Of a stretch of DNA of 64,000 nt, positions 41,361 through 51,536 are shown one piece after another. Positions within the stretch are counted from its first letter, which is position 1. Each line of letters opens with the position of its first letter. This DNA is from Intrasporangiaceae bacterium URHB0013 (GTDB lineage Bacteria > Actinomycetota > Actinomycetes > Actinomycetales > Dermatophilaceae). Made by a program: the position numbers and the translations under genes. The notes under the pieces are model-generated. The model was not told where the DNA came from, ran no database searches, and was given only the letters and a program-made list of their open reading frames with translations. The DNA lies in the NCBI GenBank assembly GCA_000620545.1, contig JIBA01000018.1:62001-126000 (forward strand), written 5' to 3'.

Positions 41361-42260
41361 ATGACCGCTGACGCCACCGAGGAGCAGAGTCCCTACGGTT
41401 CCGGCACCCGGGCGCAGAACGCCTCCCAGGCCGCCGCGAACGCGGGCAGCGGGCCCTCCCCCCGCAGGGTGCGCATCCCCCACCTGCACGCCCTGAAGGC
41501 GGAGGGGCGCCGCTGGGCGATGCTCACGGCATACGACATGTATGCCGCCCAGATCTTCGACGAGGCCGGCATCCCCGTCCTGCTCGTCGGCGACTCGGCA
41601 GGCAACAACGTCTACGGCTACGAGACGACCGTCCCGGTCACGCTCGACGAGATGATCCCGCTCGTACGGGCCGTGTCGTCGGCCGCACGTCGCGCCCTCG
41701 TCGTCGCCGACCTGCCCTTCGGCTCCTACGGAGGCTCCGTCGAGCAGGGCTTCGCGAGCGCCGTGCGCCTCATGAAGGAGGGCCTCGCCCACGCCGTCAA
41801 GCTCGAGGGCGGCACGGCCATGGTCCCGCTCGTCACGGCTCTGACCGGCGCCGGCATCCCCGTCATGGCACACGTCGGCTTCACCCCGCAGAGCGAGCAC
41901 CAGCTCGGCGGCTACCGGGTCCAGGGCCGGGGTGACGCGGCGGACACCCTCCTCGACCAAGCCCGGTCCCTGCAGGACGCCGGCGCCTTCGCGGTCGTCC
42001 TCGAGATGGTCCCGGCGCCCGTCGCCGCCCGCGTCACCGAGGTGCTGGACATCCCGACGATCGGCATCGGCGCGGGCAACGGCACGGACGCGCAGGTGCT
42101 CGTGTGGAGCGACTTCGCGGGCCTGCGCAGCGGACGAGCCCCGCGCTTCGTCAAGAAGTACGCCGACCTGCGCGGCACGCTGCTCGACGCCGCCCGGGCG
42201 TATGCCGCCGACGTCGAGTCAGGCGCCTTCCCCGCCGCCGAGCACTCGTTCGAGTCCTGA
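41361..42260 (+). CDS. panB: 3-methyl-2-oxobutanoate hydroxymethyltransferase
   Basis: First committed enzyme of pantothenate (coenzyme A) synthesis: adds a hydroxymethyl group from methylene-THF to ketoisovalerate. The 299-residue protein has a 35-residue N-terminal extension, then [40 protein letters not shown] (metal-binding Asp), [27 protein letters not shown], and [20 protein letters not shown] with the catalytic Glu. The AUG at 41361 is preferred; an earlier ATG at 41349 exists. The AT-rich gap to the divergent protease gene holds its promoter. Confidence 0.95.
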   Translation: MTADATEEQSPYGSGTRAQNASQAAANAGSGPSPRRVRIPHLHALKAEGRRWAMLTAYDMYAAQIFDEAGIPVLLVGDSAGNNVYGYETTVPVTLDEMIPLVRAVSSAARRALVVADLPFGSYGGSVEQGFASAVRLMKEGLAHAVKLEGGTAMVPLVTALTGAGIPVMAHVGFTPQSEHQLGGYRVQGRGDAADTLLDQARSLQDAGAFAVVLEMVPAPVAARVTEVLDIPTIGIGAGNGTDAQVLVWSDFAGLRSGRAPRFVKKYADLRGTLLDAARAYAADVESGAFPAAEHSFES

Positions 42261-42266
42261 CACGGG

Positions 42267-42298
42267 CCCGCCCGACCGGTCGCGACCGGTCGGGCGGG
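42267..42298. terminator. Terminator between panB and the convergent small gene
   Basis: A perfect 16-bp palindrome CCCGCCCGACCGGTCG followed by its complement (42267-42298), seven bases after the panB stop. Confidence 0.8.
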
Positions 42299-42329
42299 AT
42301 GCGGCGCCACGGCTGACGGACCGGTGCCC

Positions 42330-42536
42330 TCAGGCGTCGGCGTCTCCGGATGCGGCGCTTCCGCGCTCGTTCCAGTCGCGGTCCTCGGAGTCCCACTGCT
42401 CCGTCTTCCTGTGGGCGGTGTCGAGCGCCGCCTGCGCCTCCGCCTCCGTGGCATACGGACCGAGCACCTGCTCCCCACGGCTGCGGTTCTCATCGGTCTC
42501 GACCTGACCCGTGTCGACGTTGTACCAGAAGCTCAC
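42330..42536 (-). CDS. Conserved small protein upstream of map
   Basis: A 68-residue soluble protein, MSFWYNVDTGQVETDENRSR then GEQVLGPYATEAEAQAALDT and AHRKTEQWDSEDRDWNE. The layout YNVxTGxVE-D...GPYxTxxEAxxAL resembles a minimal SPOR-like fold, and such genes are common beside methionine aminopeptidase in Micrococcales. Function unknown. The GTG start at 42536 follows AAGGAGTGAG. Divergent from map. Confidence 0.8.
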   Translation of the reverse strand: MSFWYNVDTGQVETDENRSRGEQVLGPYATEAEAQAALDTAHRKTEQWDSEDRDWNERGSAASGDADA

Positions 42537-42646
42537 GTGCTCACTCCTTCTCTCTTCCGACCCTTCGGGGCCGCCGTCCCGCTCGAGGGTCCGCGTCGTG
42601 AACGCCCCTCGCGAGCGGCACCCGCTGACGACCTAGACTCCACCGT

Positions 42647-43525
42647 ATGCCGTTGCTCGAGCCGCGCGTGTCACCACACCCGCTGAGTCCACGACGACCG
42701 GTGCCCGCCTCGATCGAGCGGCCGCACTACGTCGACGTGCCCGACCCGCGCGAGGACGGCGACCTGCACATCAAGGACGCCGAGACCATCGAGAAGATGC
42801 GCATCGCCTCGCGGATCGCGGCCACGGCCATGGTCGAGGCCTCGAAGGCGATCGCTCCGGGCGTCACCACCGATGAGCTCGACGCCGTGGCCCACGAGTA
42901 CATGCTCGACCACGGCGCCTACCCGTCCCCGCTCGGCTACAAGGGTTTCCCGAAGTCGGTCTGCACGAGCGTCAACGAGGTGATCTGCCACGGCATCCCG
43001 GATGCCCGGCCCCTCGAGGACGGCGACATCGTCAACATCGACGTCACGGCCTACATCCACGGTGTCCACGGCGACACCGACGCTACCTACTTCGTCGGCG
43101 AGGTCGACGAGGACTCCCGCCTGCTCGTCGAACGCACCCACGAGGCGATGATGCGCGGCATCCGCGCTGCCCGCCCGGGACGCGAGATCAACGTCATCGG
43201 TCGCGTCATCGAGAGCTACGCGAAGCGCTTCGGCTACGGCGTCGTCCGTGACTTCACCGGTCACGGCATCGGGCTCGAGTTCCACTCCGGGCTCATCGTG
43301 CCGCACTACGACGCAGCCCCTCACTACGAGACCGTCATCGAGCCCGGCATGACGTTCACCGTCGAGCCCATGCTCAACCTCGGAACTCCTGACTGGGACA
43401 TGTGGGACGACCGCTGGACCGTCGTCACCCGCGACGGCACACGTTCGGCGCAGTTCGAGCACACCATCCTCATCACCGACGACGGCAACGAGATCCTCAC
43501 CCTGCCCGAGGGCGACGTGCCCTGA
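42647..43525 (+). CDS. map: Type I methionine aminopeptidase
   Basis: Removes the N-terminal Met from new proteins. 292 residues with a 40-residue N-terminal extension, then the pita-bread fold: [40 protein letters not shown], metal ligands in [20 protein letters not shown] (two Asp), [14 protein letters not shown] (His), [12 protein letters not shown] (Glu) and [11 protein letters not shown] (Glu). All five metal ligands are present. The extension is usual for actinobacterial Map1a-type enzymes. Start at the ATG at 42647. Confidence 0.95.
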   Translation: MPLLEPRVSPHPLSPRRPVPASIERPHYVDVPDPREDGDLHIKDAETIEKMRIASRIAATAMVEASKAIAPGVTTDELDAVAHEYMLDHGAYPSPLGYKGFPKSVCTSVNEVICHGIPDARPLEDGDIVNIDVTAYIHGVHGDTDATYFVGEVDEDSRLLVERTHEAMMRGIRAARPGREINVIGRVIESYAKRFGYGVVRDFTGHGIGLEFHSGLIVPHYDAAPHYETVIEPGMTFTVEPMLNLGTPDWDMWDDRWTVVTRDGTRSAQFEHTILITDDGNEILTLPEGDVP

Positions 43526-43650
43526 ACCCATCCGGCCGCCGGGCCTCGGCGCCGGCACCCACGGCGCCGCACGACCCGGGACCACCGCATCGCCTCGCAC
43601 CACCAGCTGACACACCCCACGACCACGTCCTCGACAAGGAAGTACGGACC

Positions 43651-44421
43651 ATGGCCAAGCACGGCAAGCCCCTCGGCATCGACATCGGCGGCAGCGGCAT
43701 CAAGGGCGCTCCCGTCGAGCTGCGGGACGGCGAACTCGCCGGCAAGCGGCTGAAGATCCTGACCCCCAAGCCGGCCACGCCCGACGCCGTCGCGGAGGTC
43801 GTCGACCAGATCGTCGACCACTTCGCCGACGTCACGGGCGACTCCCCCATCGGCGTGACCGTGCCGGCCGTCGTCATCCGCGGCACCGTCCTCTCGGCGG
43901 CCAACATCGACCCGTCGTGGATCGACACCGACGCCGAGGCCCTCATCAAGGAGCACACAGGTCGCGAGGTGACCGTGCTCAACGACGCGGACGCTGCCGG
44001 CCTCGCCGAGATGTACTACGGCGCTGCCAAGGGCGTGCAGGGCCTCGTCATCCTCACGACGCTCGGCACCGGTATCGGCACCGCCCTGATCCACGACGGC
44101 CGCCTCGTCCCGAACTCCGAGCTGGGTCACCTCGAGATCGAGGGCTACGACGCCGAGGACCGCGCAGCCTCGTCGGCCAAGGACGCCGAGGGCCTCTCCT
44201 GGGACGAGTACGCCGAGCGCCTCCAGACCTACTACGACACGATCGAGAAGCTCTTCTCGCCCGATCTCATCATCGTCGGCGGCGGCATCTCCAAGGACAG
44301 CGACGACTTCCTGCCGAAGCTGAAGCTTCGCTGCCCGATCGTCCCGGCCCAGCTGCGCAACCAGGCCGGCATCATCGGCGCGGCCCACCTCGCCGTCGAC
44401 CTGGCCGAGGCACGCGGCTGA
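43651..44421 (+). CDS. ppgK: Polyphosphate glucokinase
   Basis: Phosphorylates glucose using polyphosphate or ATP; typical of actinobacteria. 256 residues of the ROK-like fold: [20 protein letters not shown] (phosphate 1), [40 protein letters not shown] (catalytic Asp in NDAD), [20 protein letters not shown] (phosphate 2), ELGHLEIEG, and [15 protein letters not shown]. The start at ATG 43651 follows AAGGAAG. It lies downstream of map in the same direction. Confidence 0.95.
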   Translation: MAKHGKPLGIDIGGSGIKGAPVELRDGELAGKRLKILTPKPATPDAVAEVVDQIVDHFADVTGDSPIGVTVPAVVIRGTVLSAANIDPSWIDTDAEALIKEHTGREVTVLNDADAAGLAEMYYGAAKGVQGLVILTTLGTGIGTALIHDGRLVPNSELGHLEIEGYDAEDRAASSAKDAEGLSWDEYAERLQTYYDTIEKLFSPDLIIVGGGISKDSDDFLPKLKLRCPIVPAQLRNQAGIIGAAHLAVDLAEARG

Positions 44422-44457
44422 GCGGAGGTCCACTCGCCGGCCTGGCGGCCCCGGCTC

Positions 44458-46029
44458 TCAGGTGCGCCGCAGCGCCGCCAGCAGCTCAGGAGCCCGCCTC
44501 TCGTAGAGGCGGGCGCCGACGCCGACTCCGGTGACGCCGACGACGCAGCCGAGGGCGACCCCCACGAGGCAGGCCGCCCAGCCCGCTCCCGGGGATCCCT
44601 GCCAGGCGAACCAGGCGAGCAGGATCGCCGGCGACGCGAGCACGATGGTGGTGAGGCTCGCGATCGACTGCGCCGCGATGGTGATCCCGGCAGCGCCGGG
44701 CGGTGCGCTGAAGGGGCTCTCGCCCGACGCGGGCACCGGATAGGGCAGCACGACGTTCATGACGCTCGACACGGCATACCCAGCGCCGAGCAGGGCCACC
44801 GACAGGCCGAGCGCTGCTGGCAGCAGGTCCCAGCGACCCCCGATCCCGACTCCGACTCCGACGTAGAGCGGCACGAGGACGGCGGCGAGGAACACAGCGG
44901 GCAGGAGCCGTCCGCGTCGGTCGTCACGGCCGGACGTGCCGGAGACGATGTGCAGCCACAACGCGTCGGACTCGTAGGCGACCCCGTTGTGCTCGCTCCA
45001 CCCGAGGAGGAAGGCGACGAGCGGGCCCATGAGCAGCGGGGTCCACGCCACATCACCGGTGTAGAAGGGGATGAGCAGCGCCAGCGGCATCACGGGGGTC
45101 ATGGCCATGCTGATCTGGTAGCGGGGGTCCCTGCGCCAGTACGTCAGCACCCGAGCGGCGACGGCGCCGAGCGGGGTGCCGGGCAGTCGCGCGAGCAGGC
45201 CGAGGTCGTCGCCCGAGGACGCGCCCGAGTCGGACCGCGACACGGCTCGGGGGTTGTCCACCTCCCCCCGCAGCACTCCCGACCACAGCCTGAAGACGAC
45301 GACGAGCAGTCCTGCCGCGAGGGCCAGTCGCAGCAGGCCGGTGCCGAGGTGCCCGGCGGCCACGTCACCGGGGGCGGCCCAGGCCCAGCCGAGTGGCGTC
45401 CATGCGACGACGCCGGCGGCAGCCGTGGCGACGTCGCGCAGGCCGGCTCCCACGTTGGCCACGATCGAGATGACCGGACCGATGACGACGAGCAGGAGCA
45501 GACCGAGGACCGCGATGACGTCACGACCCCGACGGCTCGAGATCGCGTTGGTCATGAGCGCGGACACCCAGCGGCTCGTCGTGATCGCCGTCATCAACCC
45601 CACACCCGTCGCGACGACGGCCACGATGGTCGAGGCGAGGGTGTGGGACCACGCGACGACGATCCCCGCCGACAGCACCACGGAGGCAATCGCGGGCAGA
45701 CCGACGAGCGCGGCCGCCAACAGCCCGATGGCCAGGGTGCGGTGCGGAACGGCGAAGGTGGCGAAGCGCCCCGGGTCGAGGGTCGGGTCGGACCCGAAGG
45801 AGAAGAGCGGGACGACGGTCCAGAGCACCATGCCCGCGGCACCCGCGAGCGGGATGACGACGCGTGCTGCGTCGAGCGACCCGCGGAACGAGGCGAGGAT
45901 GACGGCGAGCCCCGCCACGAGCACGGCGGAGTAGACGATTCCGACGACGGCGCCGATGGCCTGGGCCCGGCTGCGCTTGAAGATGTTGCGCAGCAGGGTC
46001 AGCTTCAGTCGGACGAGGTGCGCAACCAC
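44458..46029 (-). CDS. ABC exporter permease
   Basis: A 523-residue membrane protein with about 12 hydrophobic helices (AIGAVVGIVYSAVLVAGLAV, VVALLPAIASVVLSAGIVVA-like region, VIAVLGLLLLVVIGPVISIV, ALGLSVALLGAGYAVSSVMN and others). It has the long two-bundle form of ABC-2 type transporter permeases found beside Ccm/NatA-type ATPases. Its start overlaps the end of the ATPase gene by 25 bases, so they are one operon. Substrate unknown. Confidence 0.85.
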   Translation of the reverse strand: MVAHLVRLKLTLLRNIFKRSRAQAIGAVVGIVYSAVLVAGLAVILASFRGSLDAARVVIPLAGAAGMVLWTVVPLFSFGSDPTLDPGRFATFAVPHRTLAIGLLAAALVGLPAIASVVLSAGIVVAWSHTLASTIVAVVATGVGLMTAITTSRWVSALMTNAISSRRGRDVIAVLGLLLLVVIGPVISIVANVGAGLRDVATAAAGVVAWTPLGWAWAAPGDVAAGHLGTGLLRLALAAGLLVVVFRLWSGVLRGEVDNPRAVSRSDSGASSGDDLGLLARLPGTPLGAVAARVLTYWRRDPRYQISMAMTPVMPLALLIPFYTGDVAWTPLLMGPLVAFLLGWSEHNGVAYESDALWLHIVSGTSGRDDRRGRLLPAVFLAAVLVPLYVGVGVGIGGRWDLLPAALGLSVALLGAGYAVSSVMNVVLPYPVPASGESPFSAPPGAAGITIAAQSIASLTTIVLASPAILLAWFAWQGSPGAGWAACLVGVALGCVVGVTGVGVGARLYERRAPELLAALRRT

Positions 46030-46811
46030 GAGAGACCCACCACCTCGGTGGACCCGCCGACGAGGTCGACGAACCGCTCCTCCAGCGACCGGCCCTCGCG
46101 GACGTCGTCGAGCTCGCCGGCGGCGAGGACCTGCCCGTCGGAGATCACGGCGACGTGCGAGCAGATGCGCTCGACGAGGTCCATGGCGTGGCTCGAGAGC
46201 ACGACCGTGCCGCCGGACTCGACGAAGCCGGAGAGGATGCGGCGGATCGTCGCGGCCGAGATCGGGTCGACGGCCTCGAAGGGCTCGTCGAGCACCAGCA
46301 CCCGAGGTGCGTGCACCAGCGCCGACGCGAGCGTCACCTTCTTCGTCATGCCCGCCGAGTAGTCGACGACGAGCTTTCCCTGCGCGTCCGTGAGGCCGAG
46401 CGCCGCCACGAGCTCGGCAGCCCGCTCCGACGCGAGCTCGCGAGACATGCCACGGAGCAGGCCGGCATACGTGATGAGCTGGAGACCGGTCAGCCGGTCG
46501 AAGAGCTTGAGTCCGTCGGGGAGCACGCCGAGCAGCCGCTTGGCAGCGACGGGGTCGTCCCAGACGTCGCGGCCGAGCACGAACGCCTGGCCGGCGTCCG
46601 GGCGCAGCAGACCGGTGACCATCGAGAGGGTCGTCGTCTTTCCCGCGCCGTTGGGCCCGACGAGGCCGAAGAACGACCCCCGCGCCACGTCGAGGTCGAT
46701 GCCCTTGACGGCGATGAGCTCACCGAAGCGCTTGCCCAGCCCGCGCACGGCGATCGCGGGCCCCTCAGTCGGATGGCCTTGCGGTGCAGGCAGATCCGTC
46801 ACATCACTCAT
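46005..46811 (-). CDS. ABC exporter ATP-binding protein
   Basis: A 268-residue NBD: GKRFGELIAVKGIDLDVARG, Walker A LVGPNGAGKTT, Q-loop region, signature DYSAGMTKKVTLASALVHAP (YSAGM, a variant LSGGQ typical of NatA-like exporters), Walker B RVLVLDEPFEAVDP and H-loop VVLSSHAMD. The C-terminal extension (ELDDVREGRSLEERFVDLVG) matches the DUF4162-like tail of this group. Operon with the permease at 44458-46029. Confidence 0.92.
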   Translation of the reverse strand: MSDVTDLPAPQGHPTEGPAIAVRGLGKRFGELIAVKGIDLDVARGSFFGLVGPNGAGKTTTLSMVTGLLRPDAGQAFVLGRDVWDDPVAAKRLLGVLPDGLKLFDRLTGLQLITYAGLLRGMSRELASERAAELVAALGLTDAQGKLVVDYSAGMTKKVTLASALVHAPRVLVLDEPFEAVDPISAATIRRILSGFVESGGTVVLSSHAMDLVERICSHVAVISDGQVLAAGELDDVREGRSLEERFVDLVGGSTEVVGLSWLRTSSD

Positions 46812-46833
46812 GCCACTCCCCCGAGGTCGAGCG

Positions 46834-47487
46834 TCAGAAGGTTGCCGACTCGGCGTCGCGCAGAGGGGTGTAGGTCAGGCCGGCGACACCGGAGAACTGC
46901 TCGATGTGGCCGGAGTACATCCGGTGCCCGACGTCGCTGAGCAGCGCGTCGTGGATGGGGATGAAGACCCTCGGGGCGATGCGCCCGACGAACGCGATGG
47001 AGTCCCGGCTCGCGGCCCAGGGAGCGCTCAGCGGGTGGGCCAGGACGTCGACCTGACCGGGCTCGCCGTCGTAGGCGTCTCCCGGGTGGAAGAGGGAGGG
47101 CTCGCCGTCTGCCCGCAGGACGAACCCGACGTTGGGCACCCGCGGCATCGCCGCGTGGTTGAACGCGTGCAGCTCGCCCACCGGAGTCACCGTGACGTCC
47201 CCCACGGCAAAGTCCTCGCCCTGCCCAGTCGGCACCGCAGCCAGCCCCTGCGCGCGCAGCTTCTCGGCCGTGAGCGGGTCGGTGTGCACGGTGGCGCCCG
47301 GGTTGGAGCGGATCAGGCCACCGACCCGCTCCGGGTCGACGTGGTCGGCGTGGTTGTGGGTCACCAGGACGGCGTCGAGTCCGCTGAGGTCCTCGAAGCC
47401 CGACGAGAAGCTACCGGGGTCGATGAGGATGCGGCGGTCGGCGGCCTCGACGAGGAGGCACGCATGTCCGAGGTGAGTCACGCGCAT
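46834..47487 (-). CDS. MBL-fold metal-dependent hydrolase (UlaG-like)
   Basis: A 217-residue protein: MRVTHLGHACLLVEAADRRI then LIDPGSFSSGFEDLSG, with the metal motif LVTHNHADHVDPERVGGL (HxHxDH) and DVTVTPVGELHAFNH and SLFHPGDAYDGE following. This is the compact UlaG/L-ascorbate lactonase-like branch of the metallo-beta-lactamase superfamily; the true substrate is unknown. It lies just upstream of the ABC ATPase on the same strand with a 22-base gap. Confidence 0.9.
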   Translation of the reverse strand: MRVTHLGHACLLVEAADRRILIDPGSFSSGFEDLSGLDAVLVTHNHADHVDPERVGGLIRSNPGATVHTDPLTAEKLRAQGLAAVPTGQGEDFAVGDVTVTPVGELHAFNHAAMPRVPNVGFVLRADGEPSLFHPGDAYDGEPGQVDVLAHPLSAPWAASRDSIAFVGRIAPRVFIPIHDALLSDVGHRMYSGHIEQFSGVAGLTYTPLRDAESATF

Positions 47488-47974
47488 GCCACCACCTAAT
47501 CACGGCCGCTGCCCGTCAGGCGGGAGGGTGGCTGTCCTGCTCCCGACCGCCGGTCATCGGACGGCAGACCGTCACTCGGAGGAGCCGCTGCCGGCGTCGC
47601 CCGACGCCGCGGGTCGCGGTGAGACGTCGCTCCTGCGCTGCCGGCCACGTCCAGCACTCCGACCCACCGTCGGCTGACCGCATGCACCCGTCACGACTCA
47701 TCGCGGGGCCGCCGAGACCGCTACGTCGGCCCGAGGGCACGCACGCGGGCTCGGTGACCGGTTCACGGCGGCGAGCACGAGGGCGGGTGTCCGCTGGGTT
47801 CCATCCGGCACAGGCGTCTCCCCTCCTCTGCGGACGGTCCTGTGGCGATTCCAGTGGGCACTGGCCAGCCGGGACGACCGCTCTGGACGCGGTCGTCGTG
47901 GCCGCGTGCTGTGGGAACGACGGGAGGCCCTCCGGGGTTACGCGAGGGCGCCCCGCGAATGGGTGGCCGGGCCG
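47488..47974. other. Gene-free gap
   Basis: A 487-base intergenic region between the start of the MBL gene and the stop of the BrkB-like gene. I see no gene, no strong hairpin and no repeat; the promoter of the MBL-ABC operon must lie at its left end. Confidence 0.5.
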
Positions 47975-49060
47975 CTACCCCGGCCTGCGCTCGGACGCCT
48001 TGGCGATCGCCCGCTTGTCGATGTCGTCCATGGCCCGGGTGTCGCGCGGCTCGGCGAACGGCTCGAGGTCCTCGGGAACGCCCTGCGCGATGGCCCGGCT
48101 CCGGTCGAGCTCGGCGTTGACCTCGGCGCCGAGCAGGATCGCGATGTTGGTCAACCACAGCCAGACGAGGAAGATGATGACCCCGGCGAGGGAGCCGTAC
48201 GTCTTGTTGTACGACGAGAAGAGGGCGACGTAGACCGCGAAGAGTCCCGAGATGACGAGCCAGATCAGCACGGCGATGGCCCCTCCGGGACTGACCCACT
48301 TCACGCCGCCCTGCTTGGCGTTGGGGCTGGCCCAGAAGAGGACGGCGAAGAGCACCGACACGAGCACCAGCAGCACGGGCCACTTGAGCACTCCCCACAC
48401 CACCACGGCAGTGTCCCCAGCGCCGATGAGCGATCCGACCTGTCTGGCGACCGGACCACTGACGACGACGATCACCGTGCTGATGACCATCACGACGACG
48501 GCGAAGAGGGTCACCCCGATGCGGATCGGCACCGTCTTCCACAGCGGGCGTCCCTCCGGGATGTCGTAGATGACGTTGGACGCCCGCATGAACGCGGACA
48601 CGTAGCCCGACGCGGACCACAAGGCCACGAGCAGGCCGATGACCGCGCCGAGACCAGCTCCCGTCCTGTTCGACTGCGCCTGGAGGATCAGGGTCCGCAC
48701 GAAGTCGGCACTGGAACCCGGAGCGATCGCCTCGACCTGGCTGATGACCTCGGAGGTCGCATCGCGACCCAGGAGCCCCAGGGCCGAGATGAGTACGACG
48801 AGGGCCGGGACGAGCGAGAGCAGGCCGTAGTACGTCAACGACGCCGCGAGGTCGGTGAGGTTGTCGCGCTTGAACTCCACCCGGGCTCGCTTGACGGCCG
48901 ACATGAGGGAAGCCCGAGGAAGGTCGGCAGGACTGGACGGCTCGGTGCCACTCTCCGCCTCGTTCTCGCTGTCGCGCCGGCCCTCGTCGGGGGCGTCGGA
49001 GGAGAGGTCGGGCCGCGCGCGACCACGGGTTTCGCCGGAGGGGTTTCGTGATGGTGCCAT
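47975..49060 (-). CDS. YihY/BrkB family membrane protein
   Basis: A 361-residue protein with a charged 50-residue N-terminus (DAPDEGRRDSENEAESGTEP) and six membrane helices; hallmarks are DLAASLTYYGLLSLVPALVV, GAGLGAVIGLLVALWSASGY then VSAFMRASNVIYDIPEGRP, FWASPNAKQGGVKWVSPGGA, and YNKTYGSLAGVIIFLVWLWL. Function in the envelope is unsettled (formerly proposed RNase BN; also a possible transporter or lipid-related role). It is divergent from the kinase gene. Confidence 0.92.
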   Translation of the reverse strand: MAPSRNPSGETRGRARPDLSSDAPDEGRRDSENEAESGTEPSSPADLPRASLMSAVKRARVEFKRDNLTDLAASLTYYGLLSLVPALVVLISALGLLGRDATSEVISQVEAIAPGSSADFVRTLILQAQSNRTGAGLGAVIGLLVALWSASGYVSAFMRASNVIYDIPEGRPLWKTVPIRIGVTLFAVVVMVISTVIVVVSGPVARQVGSLIGAGDTAVVVWGVLKWPVLLVLVSVLFAVLFWASPNAKQGGVKWVSPGGAIAVLIWLVISGLFAVYVALFSSYNKTYGSLAGVIIFLVWLWLTNIAILLGAEVNAELDRSRAIAQGVPEDLEPFAEPRDTRAMDDIDKRAIAKASERRPG

Positions 49061-49260
49061 GCCTCACGCGTACCCAGTCGGTGGCGTGGCCGCACGAGGA
49101 CGGGTGGCGCGCCGAGGCGTCACCGCGCGATGGCAGCATGGTGGGCCCGTGTGGGTACGAACCCATACGGGTCACGGTGCCGCACCATCGGAGCCACCGG
49201 ACGACGAGCACGACCGACCACGACGCAGCAGCAGTGACGAGCCGGAGGGAGGGGCCGAGC

Positions 49261-51042
49261 ATGGTGGGCCAACAACCTGACCTCATCGCCGGGCGCTACC
49301 GGCTGATGAACCGGATCGGATCCGGCGGCATGGGTCACGTGTGGCTGGCCTGGGACGAGCGCCTCAGCCGTGCGGTGGCCGTCAAGCAGCTGCACTCCCC
49401 CGTCGGTCTCGACGAGGCCGACACCCGCATCGCTCACGAACGAGCCATGCGGGAGGCCCGCATCACGGCCCGGCTCCACCACCCGAACGCCGTTCCCGTC
49501 TTCGACGTCGTCGACCACGACGGCCAGCCGTGCCTCGTCATGCAGTACCTCCCGTCGCGGAGCCTGCACGCCGTGCTGGCAGAGCGCGGCCCCCTGCCGG
49601 CGCTCGAGGTCGCCCGGCTCGGCAGCGAGGTCGCTTCGGCCCTCGCCGTCGCCCACGCCGCCGACATCGTGCACCGCGACGTCAAGCCCGGCAACGTGCT
49701 CGTCGCCGAGGACGGCACGGCCCGCATCACGGACTTCGGGATCTCACACGCCCTCGGCGATGCCACGCTCACGTCGACCGGCATGGTGACCGGCACGCCG
49801 GCCTACCTCGCCCCCGAGGTCGCACGAGGAGCCCGGTCGAGCCCGGCATCGGACGTCTTCTCCCTCGGTGCGACGTTGTATGCCGCAGTCGAGGGAGCTC
49901 CTCCGTTCGGGACCGGCGACAACGCGATGGCCCTGCTTCACCGGGTGGCCTCAGGGTCGATCACGCCGCCCGAGGACGGACCCCTGGCCCCGGTCCTGCT
50001 CTCGATGCTCGCCGCTGAGCCGGAGGACCGCCCCTCCATGCGGGACGTGGCAGTCGACCTCGGCGACATCGCGGCGGGACGCACAGCCCGCACGCGGGTC
50101 CTCCCCGTCGCCGGCGCTGCCGGGGCGGTGGCAGAAGCGGGCGCAGGCGCAGGACGGGCAGCCCCGGGCGCCGGACCCGACCTCCCCGCCGATACGGCGC
50201 CGACCGATTCACTGCCGTGGGCCGCGGCGCCCGTTGCCGCCGACGAGGTGGCGGGAGACGGCCGGAACTCCTCATCGGGTGCCGATGGGACCGACGACGG
50301 GCAGCAACCGGACGGGGGCGCCCCTGCGGACCACGCGGCATACGTCATCCCGGAGGCACTGCCCCCCGCCGTCGGACCGACGGACCGCGAGGACGAGTCC
50401 CCCACACGGCGCCGGGGCGCGGTCCTGCTCCTGGTCGCTCTCGTGGTGCTCGCCGGCGCCGGGCTGGCCGTCTGGCTCCTGCAGCGCGACGCCACCGACC
50501 CCGGCGGTCAATCCGCCCCTCCCGTCAGCAGGTCGAGCGCGGCCAGCGCGACGCCACGGCCCTCCACGCCGGCTCCCACGACGTCGACCGCCGCAGAGCC
50601 GTCCCCCGCGGCGAGCGCGACCCGCACTCCCCGTCCGGCGACGCCGTCATCCACAGCGTCGCGGCCCTCGTCGACCCCCACGTCGGCAGCGCCCTCGGCC
50701 ACCGCTCCCCGAGGCGCTTCGGAGGGTGCCCTGGCCGGCGCCGTGCGGGACTACTACGCCTTGCTCCCGGGCGACACGGACGCCGGGTGGGCGCGCCTGA
50801 CCGACCGCTACCGGGCGACGACGGCCGGCAGCCGTGCGACCTACGAGCGCTTCTGGGGCAACATCAAATCCGTCGACGTGCGTGAGGCTGCCGCGTCGGC
50901 ACCGGGTTCGGTCGTGGCGACCCTGCGCTATGACTTCGACGACGGACGCCGCTACGAGGAGCGCACGTCCTACTCGCTGGTCGAGGATCGCGGCGAGCTC
51001 AAGATCGACCGTTCGTCGGTGCTCAGCAGCCGACAACTCTGA
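49261..51042 (+). CDS. PknB-type serine/threonine protein kinase, membrane-bound
   Basis: 593 residues. Kinase domain: GSGGMGHVWLAWD (P-loop), AVAVKQL (Lys 42), IVHRDVKPGNVL (catalytic loop), ITDFGISHA (DFG), TGTPAYLAPEV. Then an Ala/Pro-rich linker, one membrane helix (AVLLLVALVVLAGAGLAVWL), a Ser/Thr/Pro-rich stalk and an extracellular NTF2-like domain (YYALLPGDTDAGWARLTDRY, SVVATLRYDFDDGRRYEERT) in place of PASTA repeats. It should sense an external cue and phosphorylate cytoplasmic targets. GGAGGGAGGGGC precedes the ATG at 49261, favouring it over earlier in-frame starts. Confidence 0.93.
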   Translation: MVGQQPDLIAGRYRLMNRIGSGGMGHVWLAWDERLSRAVAVKQLHSPVGLDEADTRIAHERAMREARITARLHHPNAVPVFDVVDHDGQPCLVMQYLPSRSLHAVLAERGPLPALEVARLGSEVASALAVAHAADIVHRDVKPGNVLVAEDGTARITDFGISHALGDATLTSTGMVTGTPAYLAPEVARGARSSPASDVFSLGATLYAAVEGAPPFGTGDNAMALLHRVASGSITPPEDGPLAPVLLSMLAAEPEDRPSMRDVAVDLGDIAAGRTARTRVLPVAGAAGAVAEAGAGAGRAAPGAGPDLPADTAPTDSLPWAAAPVAADEVAGDGRNSSSGADGTDDGQQPDGGAPADHAAYVIPEALPPAVGPTDREDESPTRRRGAVLLLVALVVLAGAGLAVWLLQRDATDPGGQSAPPVSRSSAASATPRPSTPAPTTSTAAEPSPAASATRTPRPATPSSTASRPSSTPTSAAPSATAPRGASEGALAGAVRDYYALLPGDTDAGWARLTDRYRATTAGSRATYERFWGNIKSVDVREAAASAPGSVVATLRYDFDDGRRYEERTSYSLVEDRGELKIDRSSVLSSRQL

Positions 51043-51536
51043 GTGCAGCCTGACGACGACGGCTGCGGCATGCCGAGCCCCCGCCGACCGCGTTCGGGTG
51101 GCCATGCCTCAGATCTGGGGCGGGGCGCCGCGGTCGGCGGGGTGCTCGGTGTGTGGCTCAGCCGGCGACGGGAGAACCCGTCAGGGACAACGCCACATGA
51201 CCAGTGAACGCGCGGAGTGCCCTGCTCGGTTCCGCGACGCGCCGACCGGGGCCACCACACTCGTCGTGCACACCTGCGCGAGACGCTCGAGCATCGCTGC
51301 CCGCTCGCTGCCGGTCATGACCGTCACGACACTCTCCTCGTCGGCCGGCAGGACTGCGCTCATCGTCGATCTCCCTGGTCGCGGCAGCCGGCCCTACCCT
51401 GTGGGCCGATGTCCAGGAGTAGGTGTATCAGTCACAATGGGTGGAAACGTCCTTAATGCCCGAGTTTCTACAAGAAAGTCCCAAGAAAGTTGCAAGGGAT
51501 GGTCAGCCGGCCGGCGCCCGCTGCCAGACTGGGGTC
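51043..51536. other. Intergenic region with a possible short gene
   Basis: No well-supported gene apart from the weak candidate at 51181-51363. The AT-rich stretch near 51460-51500 upstream of the small gene at 51537 may hold its promoter. Confidence 0.4.
51181..51363 (-). CDS. Possible small protein
   Basis: 60 codons, MSAVLPADEESVVTVMTGSE then RAAMLERLAQVCTTSVVAPV. AGGGAG lies about 8 bases ahead of the ATG, which supports translation, but the second half is rich in Arg/Ser and there is no recognised family. Real or spurious cannot be decided by eye. Confidence 0.3.
   Translation of the reverse strand: MSAVLPADEESVVTVMTGSERAAMLERLAQVCTTSVVAPVGASRNRAGHSARSLVMWRCP

Noticed and set aside
47763-49286. 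507-codon frame on the minus strand
   Set aside because: Overlaps the BrkB-like gene in another frame; Arg-rich with no fold-like pattern.
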